In this document: piece after piece, positions 20,697 through 31,231 of the stretch
Numbering within the stretch: position 1 is the stretch's first letter
How the letters are laid out: each line of letters opens with the position of its first letter
Assembly (NCBI GenBank): GCA_017311315.1
Contig: CM029620.1
Span: 5,011,779-5,075,778 of the forward strand
Source: Dendrocalamus latiflorus
Lineage: Eukaryota > Streptophyta > Magnoliopsida > Poales > Poaceae
Direction: 5' to 3'
DNA length: 64,000 nt
Translations under genes and position numbers: made by a program
Notes under the pieces: generated by a model
What the model was told of the DNA's origin: nothing
Database searches by the model: none
What the model saw: the letters and a program-made list of their open reading frames with translations, nothing else

Positions 20697-20830
20697 TCAT
20701 TTTATTGATTGCTTCAGCCATCTTCTGAAGTTCATCTGGACAAATGTCAGGGCAGTGTGTGAATCCAAAATATAGCAGAGTCCATTTGCCCAAGAAATCC
20801 TTTTCGGTGACGGGTTTCCCATTATGGTTT
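20697..20830 (-). pseudogene. SCO1: Captured SCO1 exon fragment (fused to DCP2 exon)
   Basis: The minus strand reads NHNGKPVTEKDFLGKWTLLY, then FGFTHCPDICPDELQKM. This is the thioredoxin-like domain of SCO1, the mitochondrial copper chaperone for cytochrome c oxidase, including its CxxxC copper site (CPDIC). The piece ends at a good splice donor (ATGA|GTAAGTC, 20697/20696). It is joined directly, in frame and without an intron, to the DCP2 sequence at about 20831. The transit peptide, membrane anchor and the later copper-binding histidine are missing, so no SCO1 activity is expected. Confidence 0.88.
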
Positions 20831-22472
20831 AGAAGGTCATCAATTCTGTGCCACGAGATTTCCTGTCAAATTCGCAGAGGGCCATAGCTTAGCGGTGGTC
20901 ATTTCACTTTTTTTTAACTAAAAAAGGTTTTTAAAAAGAATGGAGAATAGTAAAGGAAAACCAACCAATGCAAACAACAATAGCTTTAAATTTCAAGCAG
21001 ACACAAAAGAAGTGAGCACAAAGTTCCAGCTGATAGTATTGAGGATAATAACAAGAAACTGCGAGCAGTTTATTGACCAAAACAAAGAAGACGGTGCTGC
21101 AGTTACAAGCAAAGACATGTGGCTACAAACCACACAAATAAGAACATGTAGTCATTTAGCAGTTAGAAACTTAGAATAATGATAATATGACTACATAATG
21201 CCACAAGCCCACAACACTACTGCGCTTCTCAGGTGGGTTGCAATTTTGCAGAGCATTATGATCATTCTATTATCGGTAGTACAACCAGTTATTTAGAAAG
21301 GATAAATCCTTTATTACAATAAGTCAATACTACATACTAAAAAACATAAAGGTTTTATGGGTCAAGCAACCATGTCATATCATACCATTTCCTTTTATCT
21401 TTTTGAGATACCAAGTCTGACAAGCTTTTTGAACAAAATCTCTTTACAACATGTTCTAGATACAATAAAGCAATGAAAAGGTACAAAAACAAAATTAGCA
21501 TTTTACCCAATAGAAAGATGAGAAAAGGACTTTGAAAATTTGCATACACTGATCTCCTTCTTAGTTTGAGGTGCAAAAACAGTATCTTCCTTAACACCAG
21601 TTATGATATAGAGCCGGACTCTTTGTTGTCCAATTGAAACTTCAATGTAATCATCCATTTTTAAAAGCTTAGAAACATCACACCCAGTTTCCTCCAGAAC
21701 CTGCGTTGTTATGCAAACAAATGCCACTTAGGGAAAATTAGTTATATAATGAAGGGGAAGTGCCAAATATGGACAAGACAAGCTCCAAACTGGACAGAAG
21801 CTAAACAATGATCACCTGCAGATCTTCAAGTAATTTATGAAGAGATCTAATGGGCAACACAGCTAACTGATGCTAAATCATTTCATTCTCTTCCAAAAAA
21901 AAGAAGAGATGAACCAAAAGGGATCTTGACACTCCCATTTGGCAAAGAACTCTATAAAATCTAACCTAACCTATCCTTAAAATATACACCTAAGAAGGAA
22001 ATTATAGCTCTAACATGGTATCTTTCACGTTCATTGTGTAAAATGCTACAAACTGGAGATTCACTTGTTATCTTTGGCATTGCTAATATCTTGCCAAAAA
22101 GGAAAAATAATCCCAACAGCAATGTGGTTCATTGTTAAGAGGGAATGTTAAAATGACCTAAGGAGACACTTATATGCAATAGAGAAATAATGCAAATGTT
22201 AACCTAAGAATGTTAGGTGTTGGGGTGTGGAAGAATATGTGCTTTGCTACAGGTGCCTCAGCAAACCAGAAAAATGACTATTTAGCAATATCTAAGAATG
22301 TTACTGCTTTGCTACAAGGGCAATGCACTCGACAGAAACTCCAAAGCACAACACGTGATCCAGCTCAAAAGTTTACTTCTCTAATAGCACAAGTATGATC
22401 TTCATCCTTGCTCCTCTTTCCACGAGGAAAGCTCCAGCTGGCGCTAGCCTTCCATCCCTTCACAAGTAAGCA
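20831..22472 (-). pseudogene. DCP2: Captured DCP2 (mRNA decapping enzyme) exons
   Basis: Three pieces with matching GT-AG junctions encode the Nudix region of DCP2, the mRNA-decapping hydrolase of P-bodies. Exon 22377-22472 reads CLLVKGWKASASWSFPRGKR to AIRE. Exon 21548-21700 reads VLEETGCDVSKLLKMDDYIE, then VSIGQQRVRLYIITGVKEDT, to KKEIS. The segment 20831-20862 reads EISWHRIDDLL. Joined, the frame stays open across all three. The Nudix box has six residues between its first Glu and the RE pair instead of seven, so one codon of the catalytic helix appears lost. The N-terminal regulatory domain and C-terminus are absent. Probably non-functional. Confidence 0.88.
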
Positions 22473-23034
22473 CTGCAGAGAAGGGGGAAAAATGAAAGAA
22501 CTTTGAGATATGAAAAATTCCTGAGCAAATTGCAGGCTACAGGGGGGCAAAGAATCAAAGCTGGAAATTTAAGTTCAGTGCAGAACAGTGTGAAACTGTA
22601 TGTATTGAGATTTGAGGCAATTATGTGATAGACCATCTATAAAAGGTTATCAGAGAAAATAGCATATAATAGAATACAAGTCGCAATTTTTCCAAGCAGG
22701 GTAGTTGATTTAAGACATGCTCATGTTCAATCTTTAGACTTTAGTACAGCACGATTTTGTTGTTGAAACCTAGCAGTCCCACTCCAAATATAAGAATGGA
22801 TCAAGCTCTTTACTTAAATTCCAATATAAGACTGAAGATATATTATGCTAAATGTTTTTTCTAGGACATATTATGCTACATGTAATTATCTAACAAGCAA
22901 TTTCAGATCTCATCATCATTGAATCAATACAGCTATTCTTGTTATATGTGGATTATTGATTCTGGGGAAGCCCTAAATTAATTGCTAACAAATTTGGAGG
23001 TTATGATTATGAAAGAATAGATAAGGAGAATTAC

Positions 23035-23545
23035 TTGTCTATGAGCTTTGCAATCTGTGCATCCTTCCAGGCAACCAACTTGGCGTGGACGAAATTTCCC
23101 TTAGGTTTTGCCACAGGGCCATGGAGCCGTCTCTCAATCCTTTGCACTGCAGCTGGACAATTCTCGCCATCTGAATGGTCAAAAGCACCACCACTGTGAT
23201 TGCTGCCCTCATAAGCACCGTCAGACTCGAAGTTCCAATCACGGGCTGCGACATACAGAATTGTCCCAAAATTCATGTTTTGCTGAAGAACTGTTGGGTC
23301 TTATGAGAATATGAGATTTAGGCCAATACCTGAGGATACACGAGACGACACAGTATCAACCTGCCAGTCCTTTTGATCCACTATATCATCTTCCTCTTCA
23401 CTAACTTTAGGCAATCTCCATTCATTGATAGCATCAATTGCCCCCATACGATCACGGTAATTATGTGAGGAGCGAGCTCGGCGCATCAATCTAGCTGGCG
23501 TGGCCTTGCGGGTGAATCTATGAGGCACTCGATTGGCTCCCTCTA
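23035..23545 (-). pseudogene. Captured two-exon fragment, remorin-like (tentative)
   Basis: Exon 23330-23545 reads VPHRFTRKATPARLMRRARS, then RDRMGAIDAINEWRLPKV. Exon 23035-23245 reads ARDWNFESDGAYEG, then VQRIERRLHGPVAKPKGN and FVHAKLVAWKDAQIAKLIDK. Acceptor tgcag, an internal GT-AG intron (23246-23329) and a donor (GTAATT) keep the frame open. The last motif, with charged residues around AWKDA..KL..K, resembles the start of a plant remorin C-terminal domain (membrane nanodomain proteins). I am not certain of the family. A possible further exon upstream at about 23600-23760 could not be assigned. Confidence 0.5.
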
Positions 23546-24072
23546 CTGCATATTTCAAGTGGATTTATTGAACAAGCAATGCAAGAAAATGTGAGGTCAA
23601 TCTATGAACAGGACAGGCAAAAGGAGCCACCTCTCCGATCCAGCAGAGAAGGGTGCCTGGGCGTCTGTAGTCTGATGTTTCGCGGTGTAGTAGAAGGCTT
23701 CATGAAATCTCCTCTGGTTGGCAACCTCTCTTGCTCTTCCTGCAGTAGTTTCGCTTATTAACATCTTTGAATTACGTAATGAGCCGTGAAAGACCAAAAA
23801 TAGATAAAGACCATAGCTAGGTGGATACAGAATACGGATTACAAAACTGGCAGCTACATGTAACAACTGGATGTAAATCAATTCTTGGAACATTAATCAA
23901 TCAAGAATATTTTGAAACGCTAAAACAATGCTTAGAAATAGAGGCATTTGTTCCTAGGATTAATGCAAGAAACTGAACATCTCCGTCCAAGAAACCACCT
24001 CTGCCGCCGAGTGTCGGTTAGTGGAAGGAGAAAGGGAATAGAGTGGGGCGGCGAGTGTCGGTTAGTTATTAC

Positions 24073-24277
24073 TGATGGTAACGTCGCCGTCGGGGGACTG
24101 GAGCATCTTGTCCATGCCCTTGGGGCCGAGGGAGGTGCGGAGGATGCGGGCGACGGCCTTGCCGGCGGTGATGTTGGCCTTCTGCGCGTCGAGGCCCCGC
24201 AGCCGCGTCTTGTTCTCCTGCTCCCTGAGGATGATGAAGGGCCGCCCGAACTCGTCGAAAGCGAGCGCCATGGCCAC
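24073..24277 (-). pseudogene. CCT5: Captured first exon of CCT5 (chaperonin epsilon)
   Basis: From an ATG at 24277 (MAMALAFDEFGRPFIILREQ) through KTRLRGLDAQKANI to AGKAVARILRTSLGPKGMDK and MLQSPDGDVTI, this is the N-terminus of the epsilon subunit of the cytosolic chaperonin TRiC/CCT, with the GPKGMDK nucleotide-loop motif. It ends at a splice donor (ATCA|GTAATAA, 24073/24072). It is the most 5' gene piece in the Helitron and supplies a natural start codon. The ATP-site aspartates and the rest of the subunit are not present. As a lone exon it cannot fold or assemble as a chaperonin subunit. Confidence 0.9.
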
Positions 24278-24299
24278 CGCCCAAGCTGCCCTAACCGGA

Positions 24300-25000
24300 A
24301 GCTCCCGGGATGCCGGATCGGATGGTGAAGCGGCGGCGCGGGTTGGGGTGGGAAGCGCCGGAGCGCAGGGGTTGCCTGATGGATGACGGCGGCACAGAGA
24401 ACCGGGAGAGACGGGGGAGAGGATTCGGTGGGGGGAGAAAAGCTAGCGCACGGGATTCGGTGGGGGAGGAGCGGCAGAGGACTCTATGGGGAGGAGGCGA
24501 CGACGGAGGTCTCGGCGGAGGATCTGTGGGGAGGAGGAGAGCGGCGGAGGATTTGTGGGGAGGAGGAGAGCGGCGGAGGATCTGTGGGGAGGAGGCGAGG
24601 ACGGAGGTCGTCTCGGCGGGGGATCTGTGGGGAGGGGGCGAGGACGGAGTGAAGTCTGCGACGCGGGGTGGGGAGGAGGAGGCGGCGGCAGTGCAAGGTG
24701 GGGGGAGGAGGAGGCGGCGGCAGAGCGGAGGGATGGGGAGGAGGAGGCGATGCGGGGCGGGGAGGGAAGGAGGCGGCGGCGGAGCGGACGGGTGGGGGAG
24801 GAGGAGACGGCGGCGGAGCGGGGGAGGAGGAGCGAGGGCGGAGTGCAGCGGAGGAGTGGGAGGTGGGAGGCGGCGGCGCGGTGCGGGGCGTTGGGGGCGG
24901 GGTGAGCAGAATTTTCGCGAGCTGGGGGGATCAGAGAGCGGGTGGGGAGGGCGGTTCGGGAGGAGGGAGGGTGGGGAGGGGTACTGCAGATCCATTGAAG
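24300..25000 (+). repeat. G-rich low-complexity tract near Helitron 5' end
   Basis: About 700 bp of ggagg/gcgg words contain an imperfect tandem unit of about 33 bp (ggaggatctgtggggagg core) at 24500-24640. On the Helitron's transcribed strand it is C-rich and lies where the CCT5 leader/promoter would be. Long open frames in several directions are compositional. Confidence 0.75.
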
Positions 25001-25189
25001 GATGACCGTCGGATATGGTTGAGTAAAGAGAGAGAATGGAGGATAGTTAATCTGGTGCGGACGTTTTTAGGATGGTGTAATTATGGGTGCACATTGTGGT
25101 GTAAACGTAGTTAAGGTCATGACTGTGGAGCAGGTAATTGTTGGGTGGATGTAGGATAATTTTAACTGGTGGATTATTAGTGTAGAAGA

Positions 25190-26442
25190 TAATTAAAATG
25201 TAAAAATTTTAAAAATAGAAAAAGCGGGTTAGCTCAGCACGTGTAATGCAAACGAATATGGAAAAAAGAACCAGTAAAAAGCTTAAAAATCTAAAAAATT
25301 AAAAAAAAGATAAAATTTAGAAATAGTAAAAAATATGCCGAAAACTAGAAATCAAAACCGAAACGGACAAAGAAGTGCAGGACGATCTGAAAAGTCGTTG
25401 TGTACATTCATACAATTCTTCATTTTCATTGAGGCTACCAGGGTCTGACTTTTTAAACATTGACTGTTCGTGCAAGCTGGCCACAGGAAAGTCCCAGCAT
25501 GCGATCGACAACGCACGTATCACAATCTTGAAGAAAAATCTGTGTCTTTTTTATGGTGGCGTGTCCGTGCATGCCTAGTTGGTGTAGGTGACGGTGATTG
25601 AGTTGACAATCTAATAGGCCGTACATGTGTTTGTACAGCGCTATATATACGTAATATAATAACATTACTATTTTTTTTCTTTAAGTTGCTTGAAGATATT
25701 GTGGATCTGGCACAAGTTTTGTTTTTTCATTTCTGGGTGGCCCCATGAAAAAAGTTTTGTTTTTTTCATTTCTGGGTGGCTCCATGAAAAATATCTTGGT
25801 TGATGATGTAATCGAATTGAAGTATGATTTTGCTTGGAGACAACGCAAGTCTCAACAAATAAGTACTCCAAGGATAAATATTAAGAATTTAGGATGAATG
25901 TCTGAGTTCATCACCTGTGCAAAGTTTATTAATCTTGCTAATCCTGAGGGAAAAAAGGGTCAAATTAACCTAACTCATGGATAAGCTCATAACTCATTGG
26001 TCACCATCTCACCACAGTTGCCCTCTTGACTAGTCTAATGTATGATTTCAATTTGTTGCTTGTTCATAACTTCATATCTATATCATGTTGATTATTCCAT
26101 GTTTTCTGCCTTCTGGTGTACTATTATGTACGAGCTTGTCTGCATGACCAAAGAAACATATCTACAGATAGCGTGGCTCGTAAGTTTTTCTTGTAGTAAA
26201 TTTTCTGCGCTCTCCTAATCATGTTACTGCTAGCATCGGATTTAAAATAGGTTTTGTCAGCTAGTAACTGCTAGTCAAAACCATAAGTCCGGCCTTACAT
26301 AAACCATCTCGTTTCCACCTAACTTAATAAAGAATATGTATCATCAGTAGCTATAAACCCTACATAATTATGCGATAATACATTTATCTCTACATTTGCA
26401 AATAGAGTCGTTTTTTATAACTATAATACGTATAAGTGGTAT
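25190..26442. other. Intergenic region with a short tandem repeat
   Basis: No gene is supported. Two near-identical copies of about 38 bp (gttttgttttttcatttctg core) lie at about 25717-25792. The rest is AT-rich. The bases ggtat at 26438-26442 could be one target-duplication copy for the next LTR. Confidence 0.6.
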
Positions 26443-28207
26443 TGTTGGATCGAAATCGGCAACAGAAGGGGTTGAATGTTGCTTCTTTTAAAAAAATAGC
26501 CCCCAAGAAACGAATCCACAGCACGTTTCTCTCCAATAGATATTAGAATCTATGAAAAGAGGGATGTGTGCTTACTGGAGGGACAAGAAGTTTAGCAAAA
26601 AGAGGAAGCAAAGCATTGAAGAGAAAATCTAGAAAACACAACCTCGAAAAGAACCGGAAAAGCAATGTTGCCTGCAGGGAGCCGGTCTGACCGGTGGGAT
26701 ACGGCCGATCAAACCGCTCGGGAGGAGCCGGTCAGATCGGTGGTATGTAACCGGTCAGACTGCTCGGGAAGAGCTGGTCAGACCGCCCTTTGTGATCCGG
26801 TCAGACAGGCTTTTAGGCACCGGTCAGACCGCTCGTCAGGCGCAGTGCAAACAGAATGAAAATTTCAGACATCAAAGCTGAACCTCCACACAACAAGGAA
26901 ATTTCAGATTTTCCTCTGGTTTTTTCACCCCAGAGCAACAAGATAACACCCTAAATAGCATGTAAAGCCTAGGGAACCAAGGAACTTTAACTCAAGAGCA
27001 AGAATTAAGGAATTTCCCTAAAAACTGAAAATAGGATGGTGAGAGAGAAAAAACAGATTGCTCATGATTCGTCCATCCTTTGCTCAAGATCTTTTGCAAA
27101 TAGATTAGTAATGAACTCAGGACTCACAATCAAAAATCTCAAACCATCTCCCAAAGGGAATCAAAAGATTCCACTACCCCTGCATGAAAACCCTAGAACT
27201 CAAAGAGCAGAGGAGCACATGACGAAGAATCTAGAAATCACACAAGACATTGAAACTTCAGTTTGATCTTGAAAATGAGATGATCAAGGGGCCTTGAGCA
27301 TTTTCCCTTCTCAAAGCAATCAAGAACCTGCCCTCAAATCAGGGATTCAACTCAAGACCACAAGAAACCAAAGGAAGAACAGAGCAACTGCAGAAATTAA
27401 AATTCATCACAAAAGAAGAAAATTAAGTTGAAAATCTCAAAGAACTTCATTCCCATGGATGATTGAATACAGAGGAATGATTACATGGAGTCCCCATACG
27501 CGATTGATACAAGATTCACTACATGGTTCTCTCAAGAACACATGCACACACTACAGGAGGACTCACAGCATCTGCTCTCTCTCAATAACTCCAACAACTA
27601 AAGCAAAAAAGATACAAAGTAAAACCAACCCCAAAAACTTGTAGACTACATGCAGGATACACCCCTCCTTTTATAGCCTCCCACTAATGGGTTTGATTTC
27701 TCTTTACCCATTAAGCCTCTAACAACTCTTGTGCTTTATCCAAATCCACTTCCTTTAGTGCAGCTTTGCGTAATTACCAAAACGCCCCTCCTGCACCTTC
27801 CGGAAAGTTTCCTCATTTCTTGCCGTCCAAGCCTCGCAACCACCTCGAGTCCTTGCCGTCTTCGGCACACCTCGACCGTTCTGACCTCGGCACCACCTGC
27901 GCCTAGTCCGGTCATCCCGTGCCTCGCCACGACTCCGCCTCGACGTCCTGCAGCCATCACAGATAAGAAATACATTACATAGCACCGCTCGAAACAGGTA
28001 ATCCTCATTAGCATCAATAAATCGTACTCAAGCATAAAATGGCCCAAATGCCCGATCGAGAAGAAGAATACATGTCAAATCTGACTAACCAAACCCGACT
28101 GAGCCAAATACCGTCATGGCACGAAACGCACAAATCGAACTCAATCTTTCCAAAATACTCGTCAATTACTCATCACAAACATGGGGTCATAACCACATGG
28201 TCTCTCA
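26443..28207 (-). repeat. LTR of second Sirevirus remnant
   Basis: On the minus strand it begins TGAGAGACC after the tract aagggggagat and ends GATCCAACA. It is 1765 bp. It carries a TATA box (tataaaa, 27669-27675, minus) and a cluster of ccggtcagaccg-type palindromes at 26680-26850, which are analogous in form but not in sequence to those of the first Sirevirus. Confidence 0.82.
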
Positions 28208-28208
28208 A

Positions 28209-31067
28209 TCTCCCCCTTGATGAGTATATTGACAAACACAGACAACCACGATATAGCATTATTAAGTTATAGTACTCAATGACTAAGAGAAAGAAATGAT
28301 TAAAAAATCCTCTAACTTATTACAGTAAAACTCATAAAGACTTGTGTAATGATGCCGTGCTACTCTACCCTTTCCAAACATACTCAAGGGTCACCTGGGA
28401 GAGGAAATGCAGGAGTGAGATGAAATCTCAACAAGCAAACTGTTTAACAAATTAATTAAACTATGGATGATTAAACATCAAATTAATGACATTAACAATT
28501 AATTCTTGATGTCCACACTGTAGACTCATTCATATCCAAAATCTCAATTACTACCAACAGCAACTACAAGAAAAATACCCTATACCACAAGTGACTCTCA
28601 TGAGCCCATTCCTCTACTCACACCAATGACAATTACAAGATATTACCACATGCCACAAGTGACTCTCACAAGCCAATACCTCTTAAAACCTCAGAACAAG
28701 ATTTATCCTCATAAAATGCATATGTTGTAAATGATCCATTGAACTCTTACCAGGCAACATAAGAGTGTGCATTGCACTGGTACTGGTACGGTCACGGCTA
28801 GGTGCAGCGACATAGCTTCAATGCGAATGATATGCTATGACATGCATGATATGGCCACGATTGATTCATTAGAAATATAACCACATGGACAAAAATATGT
28901 AAAATAAGACATAGAGCAAACAGCGTATCCTTATTTAAAGGTGGATTAATTACCAACCATCAACAATTATGGTGAAGGCAATTAAATTAATAAGTTAAAC
29001 TGTAGCAACAACCGCTACACTTACTTGCCTCTACCGAAGGGGCGAAGAGCTCAAGCACTGTCAGGAGTGAAGCAACTTGTTCACAGGTCACCACTGAGCA
29101 GAAAACCTTAATATAACATTCATATCTAAAAGTTAAAGTGCCACTACACCCGAAACCCAACAACTCTATCTCAAACTACCGTTCCGACACTCAGCTTACT
29201 GCAGCAGCGCTGCCTGCCTTTTTCAAATCTTTTTATCCACTAGATGGAACACCAAAAAAAACTTTTTTGAAATCTACAGAACGAAAGCTACATCTTTTGC
29301 GAAGACACCATAATTTTATTCTGCCATTAAAAGGGCATAATTCACAATGGAAATCAGAGGACATAATCTGCCTCTAAGTTCTGACCAACGAGCTTTTACA
29401 GACCACCACCGACAATACACTACTCCAAAGATTATAAAATTTTACTAGAAGCTATATTACAACATTATCTACAACTTTCATTATTATGAAAAAATTCATA
29501 AAAATCATTAGGGCCTCTGAAACCGTCCATGAACAAAAACTGAATCCTGAAACTAACTCTGCTACATAGCAGAATTCCGACCTCTATTGCACCCAATCTA
29601 CTGGTCCAACAATTATAAATAAAATATAAAAACTAGGTATCTGAGTCTTCTATAACTTTCATATTCATGGTTTTTGCAGGAAATTTCGTCTTCTATTTTT
29701 AATCTTTTAATTCTTACCGACTGCCCAAACTCAAATGATCACACTGCACAGCAACACGGTAACACTCATAACTCCTAAAATTTAGTCGAATTTCTTAACA
29801 TGTTAAGTCAACCGTGATTCTAGTCTAGCTAAAGGTATTCAAAGATGATGCAAACCATATCAATAATCTAAGTGGAACAAAAAAAGCTAGTATTGAGTAA
29901 ATTTAGAGTGCTATAAGCTCAAGAATGAATCACTTGTTCAAGTACTTGGTCTTTTTGTGTAATTAAGCAAATTGAGCACATTTGACATAAGTTTTTCTTT
30001 TAAAGCTCATGATTGTTTCCAACCAATATTTTTAGTCATGTGCTAGATCTCAAGCCTTATACGACTACTCCAAGCTAGAAGCTTAAGAAGATAGTCTTGG
30101 TCATCCAAAACTCCCCCTGAGTTCATGCCTAGTGCAATGGCTAGCTGTCTCATGAGAAAGAATTGGTGAGATCAGTTCTTTCGCACAAAAGAGATCTTTT
30201 TGCTTTCTTAAAAGGTTGTACTAACTCATGCTTCATTAAGAGACTAGCATAGCTCAATCTAAAGTTCAACAAAGATTCAAGACCCAACTCAGCCTATTTG
30301 ACATGGCATGAATCATAAAAGGATAACTAAAGAGAGACTAGTCTCAAGAGCTAACATGACATGAATTAGTTCAAGTTGAGCATTTTTAATCAATTTATCA
30401 TAGCAAAGACTAGACTACACATATAAAGTCATGATATATCTAGCAAGTAAGCACAGATCATGGCAAGATGTAATGCATTGTAAACATGTCATAAAAGGAT
30501 AATAATCAAGGCTCCATGTAATTATATTACAATGTAGAATGACATGCAAGAAAATCCAGCTCCCCCTCAACATGTGATGCAACTTTAGTTCAAGTTGAGT
30601 TAAGACAATATTAAGATCTAGAAGCTCCCAAATGTACTCCCCCTGAACCAAAGCAATAAAAATGAGAAGCTGGTAATAAAAATAGAAAAAGGCAGTCCTT
30701 AAAGCATAGACAAGATATAGAGGATACTATAGTTCAGACTGACTCTCATCTACCACATATGACTCTAGGACTATCAACTGATCATCTAACACACTAAGGA
30801 GCAAACACGTACCCTGTCTACCCAAGGGTGGCCCAACCCTTGCTAGAACCTATAAGAAGTGAGTGAGCTCAACCTAGTGAGAAGAGAAACAGCTAATAAA
30901 CAGCATCCTAGAATCACAAGATGAGAGAAAGAAGTCTAACCAACTTGGCAAGAGAACCACTCTAACCTATGCTAGAAGGACTATCCCAATGCACCCATAT
31001 GCAATGCAACAGAAAGGAGTAAAAGCATAATAAACATGATAAAACATGAAGCACAAAACTCCCCCTC
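28209..31067 (-). other. Multiple polypurine tracts in non-coding Sirevirus interior
   Basis: AGGGGGAG-type tracts on the minus strand occur at about 28210-28218, 30111-30118, 30560-30567, 30637-30644 and 31060-31067. The first abuts the LTR. The 2.8 kb between pol and LTR has no recognisable envelope-like ORF, unlike the first Sirevirus. Confidence 0.75.
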
Positions 31068-31069
31068 AC

Positions 31070-31216
31070 AACAGTCCATAAGGATAAACCACCCCAAGCT
31101 CTCCCCGCAGAGCTGAAAACCTAGAGCTGTCCAAAGGCTTGGTAAAGATATCAGCCAACTGGTGGTCACTCTCCACGAACTGAACCACTATGTCACCCTT
31201 CTCCACATGGTCTCTA
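31070..31216 (-). pseudogene. Copia pol C-terminal fragment
   Basis: The minus strand reads YLRDHVEKGDIVVQFVESDH, then QLADIFTKPLDSSRFSALRG, the conserved end of copia RNase H. The upstream part of the domain is missing at a sharp break near 31216-31231. Confidence 0.85.
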
Positions 31217-31231
31217 AGGTAGAAAATTGTT

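Larger units (their letters stand above)
19573..25189 (-). mobile_element. Helitron carrying exons of at least five host genes
   Basis: Read on the minus strand, the element starts A|TCTTCTACACTAATAATCC (25189) and ends CACTACTAG|T (19573). A hairpin of CCGT...ACGG lies 12 bases before the end. These are the Helitron rules: insertion between A and T, 5' TC, 3' CTRR, subterminal hairpin, no TIR and no target duplication. The element is 5617 bp. No RepHel protein is present, so it is non-autonomous. Inside, in the element's own direction, are CCT5 exon 1, remorin-like exons, three DCP2 exons, a SCO1 exon piece and an NPL4 exon. Most exon edges keep GT-AG sites. Same-direction multi-gene capture is typical of plant Helitrons, notably in grasses. 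Confidence 0.88.
26443..31216 (-). mobile_element. Second Sirevirus copia remnant
   Basis: A minus-strand element fragment: 3' LTR at 26443-28207, then a long non-coding stretch with five polypurine tracts, then the C-terminal end of pol. It is truncated within RNase H at about 31216, and everything 5' of that is gone. Repeated polypurine tracts and palindrome-bearing LTR place it in the Sirevirus lineage, but its LTR sequence differs from the one at 8.6-10.3 kb. Confidence 0.82.

Noticed and set aside
24291..24995. Long proline/arginine-rich frames on both strands
   Set aside because: Several frames are open at once because of the ggagg/gcgg low complexity. No domain is recognisable.
19573..25189. 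A single multi-exon host gene on the minus strand
   Set aside because: The exons match unrelated proteins (chaperonin, decapping enzyme, copper chaperone, NPL4) and are bounded by Helitron ends. Capture explains them better.
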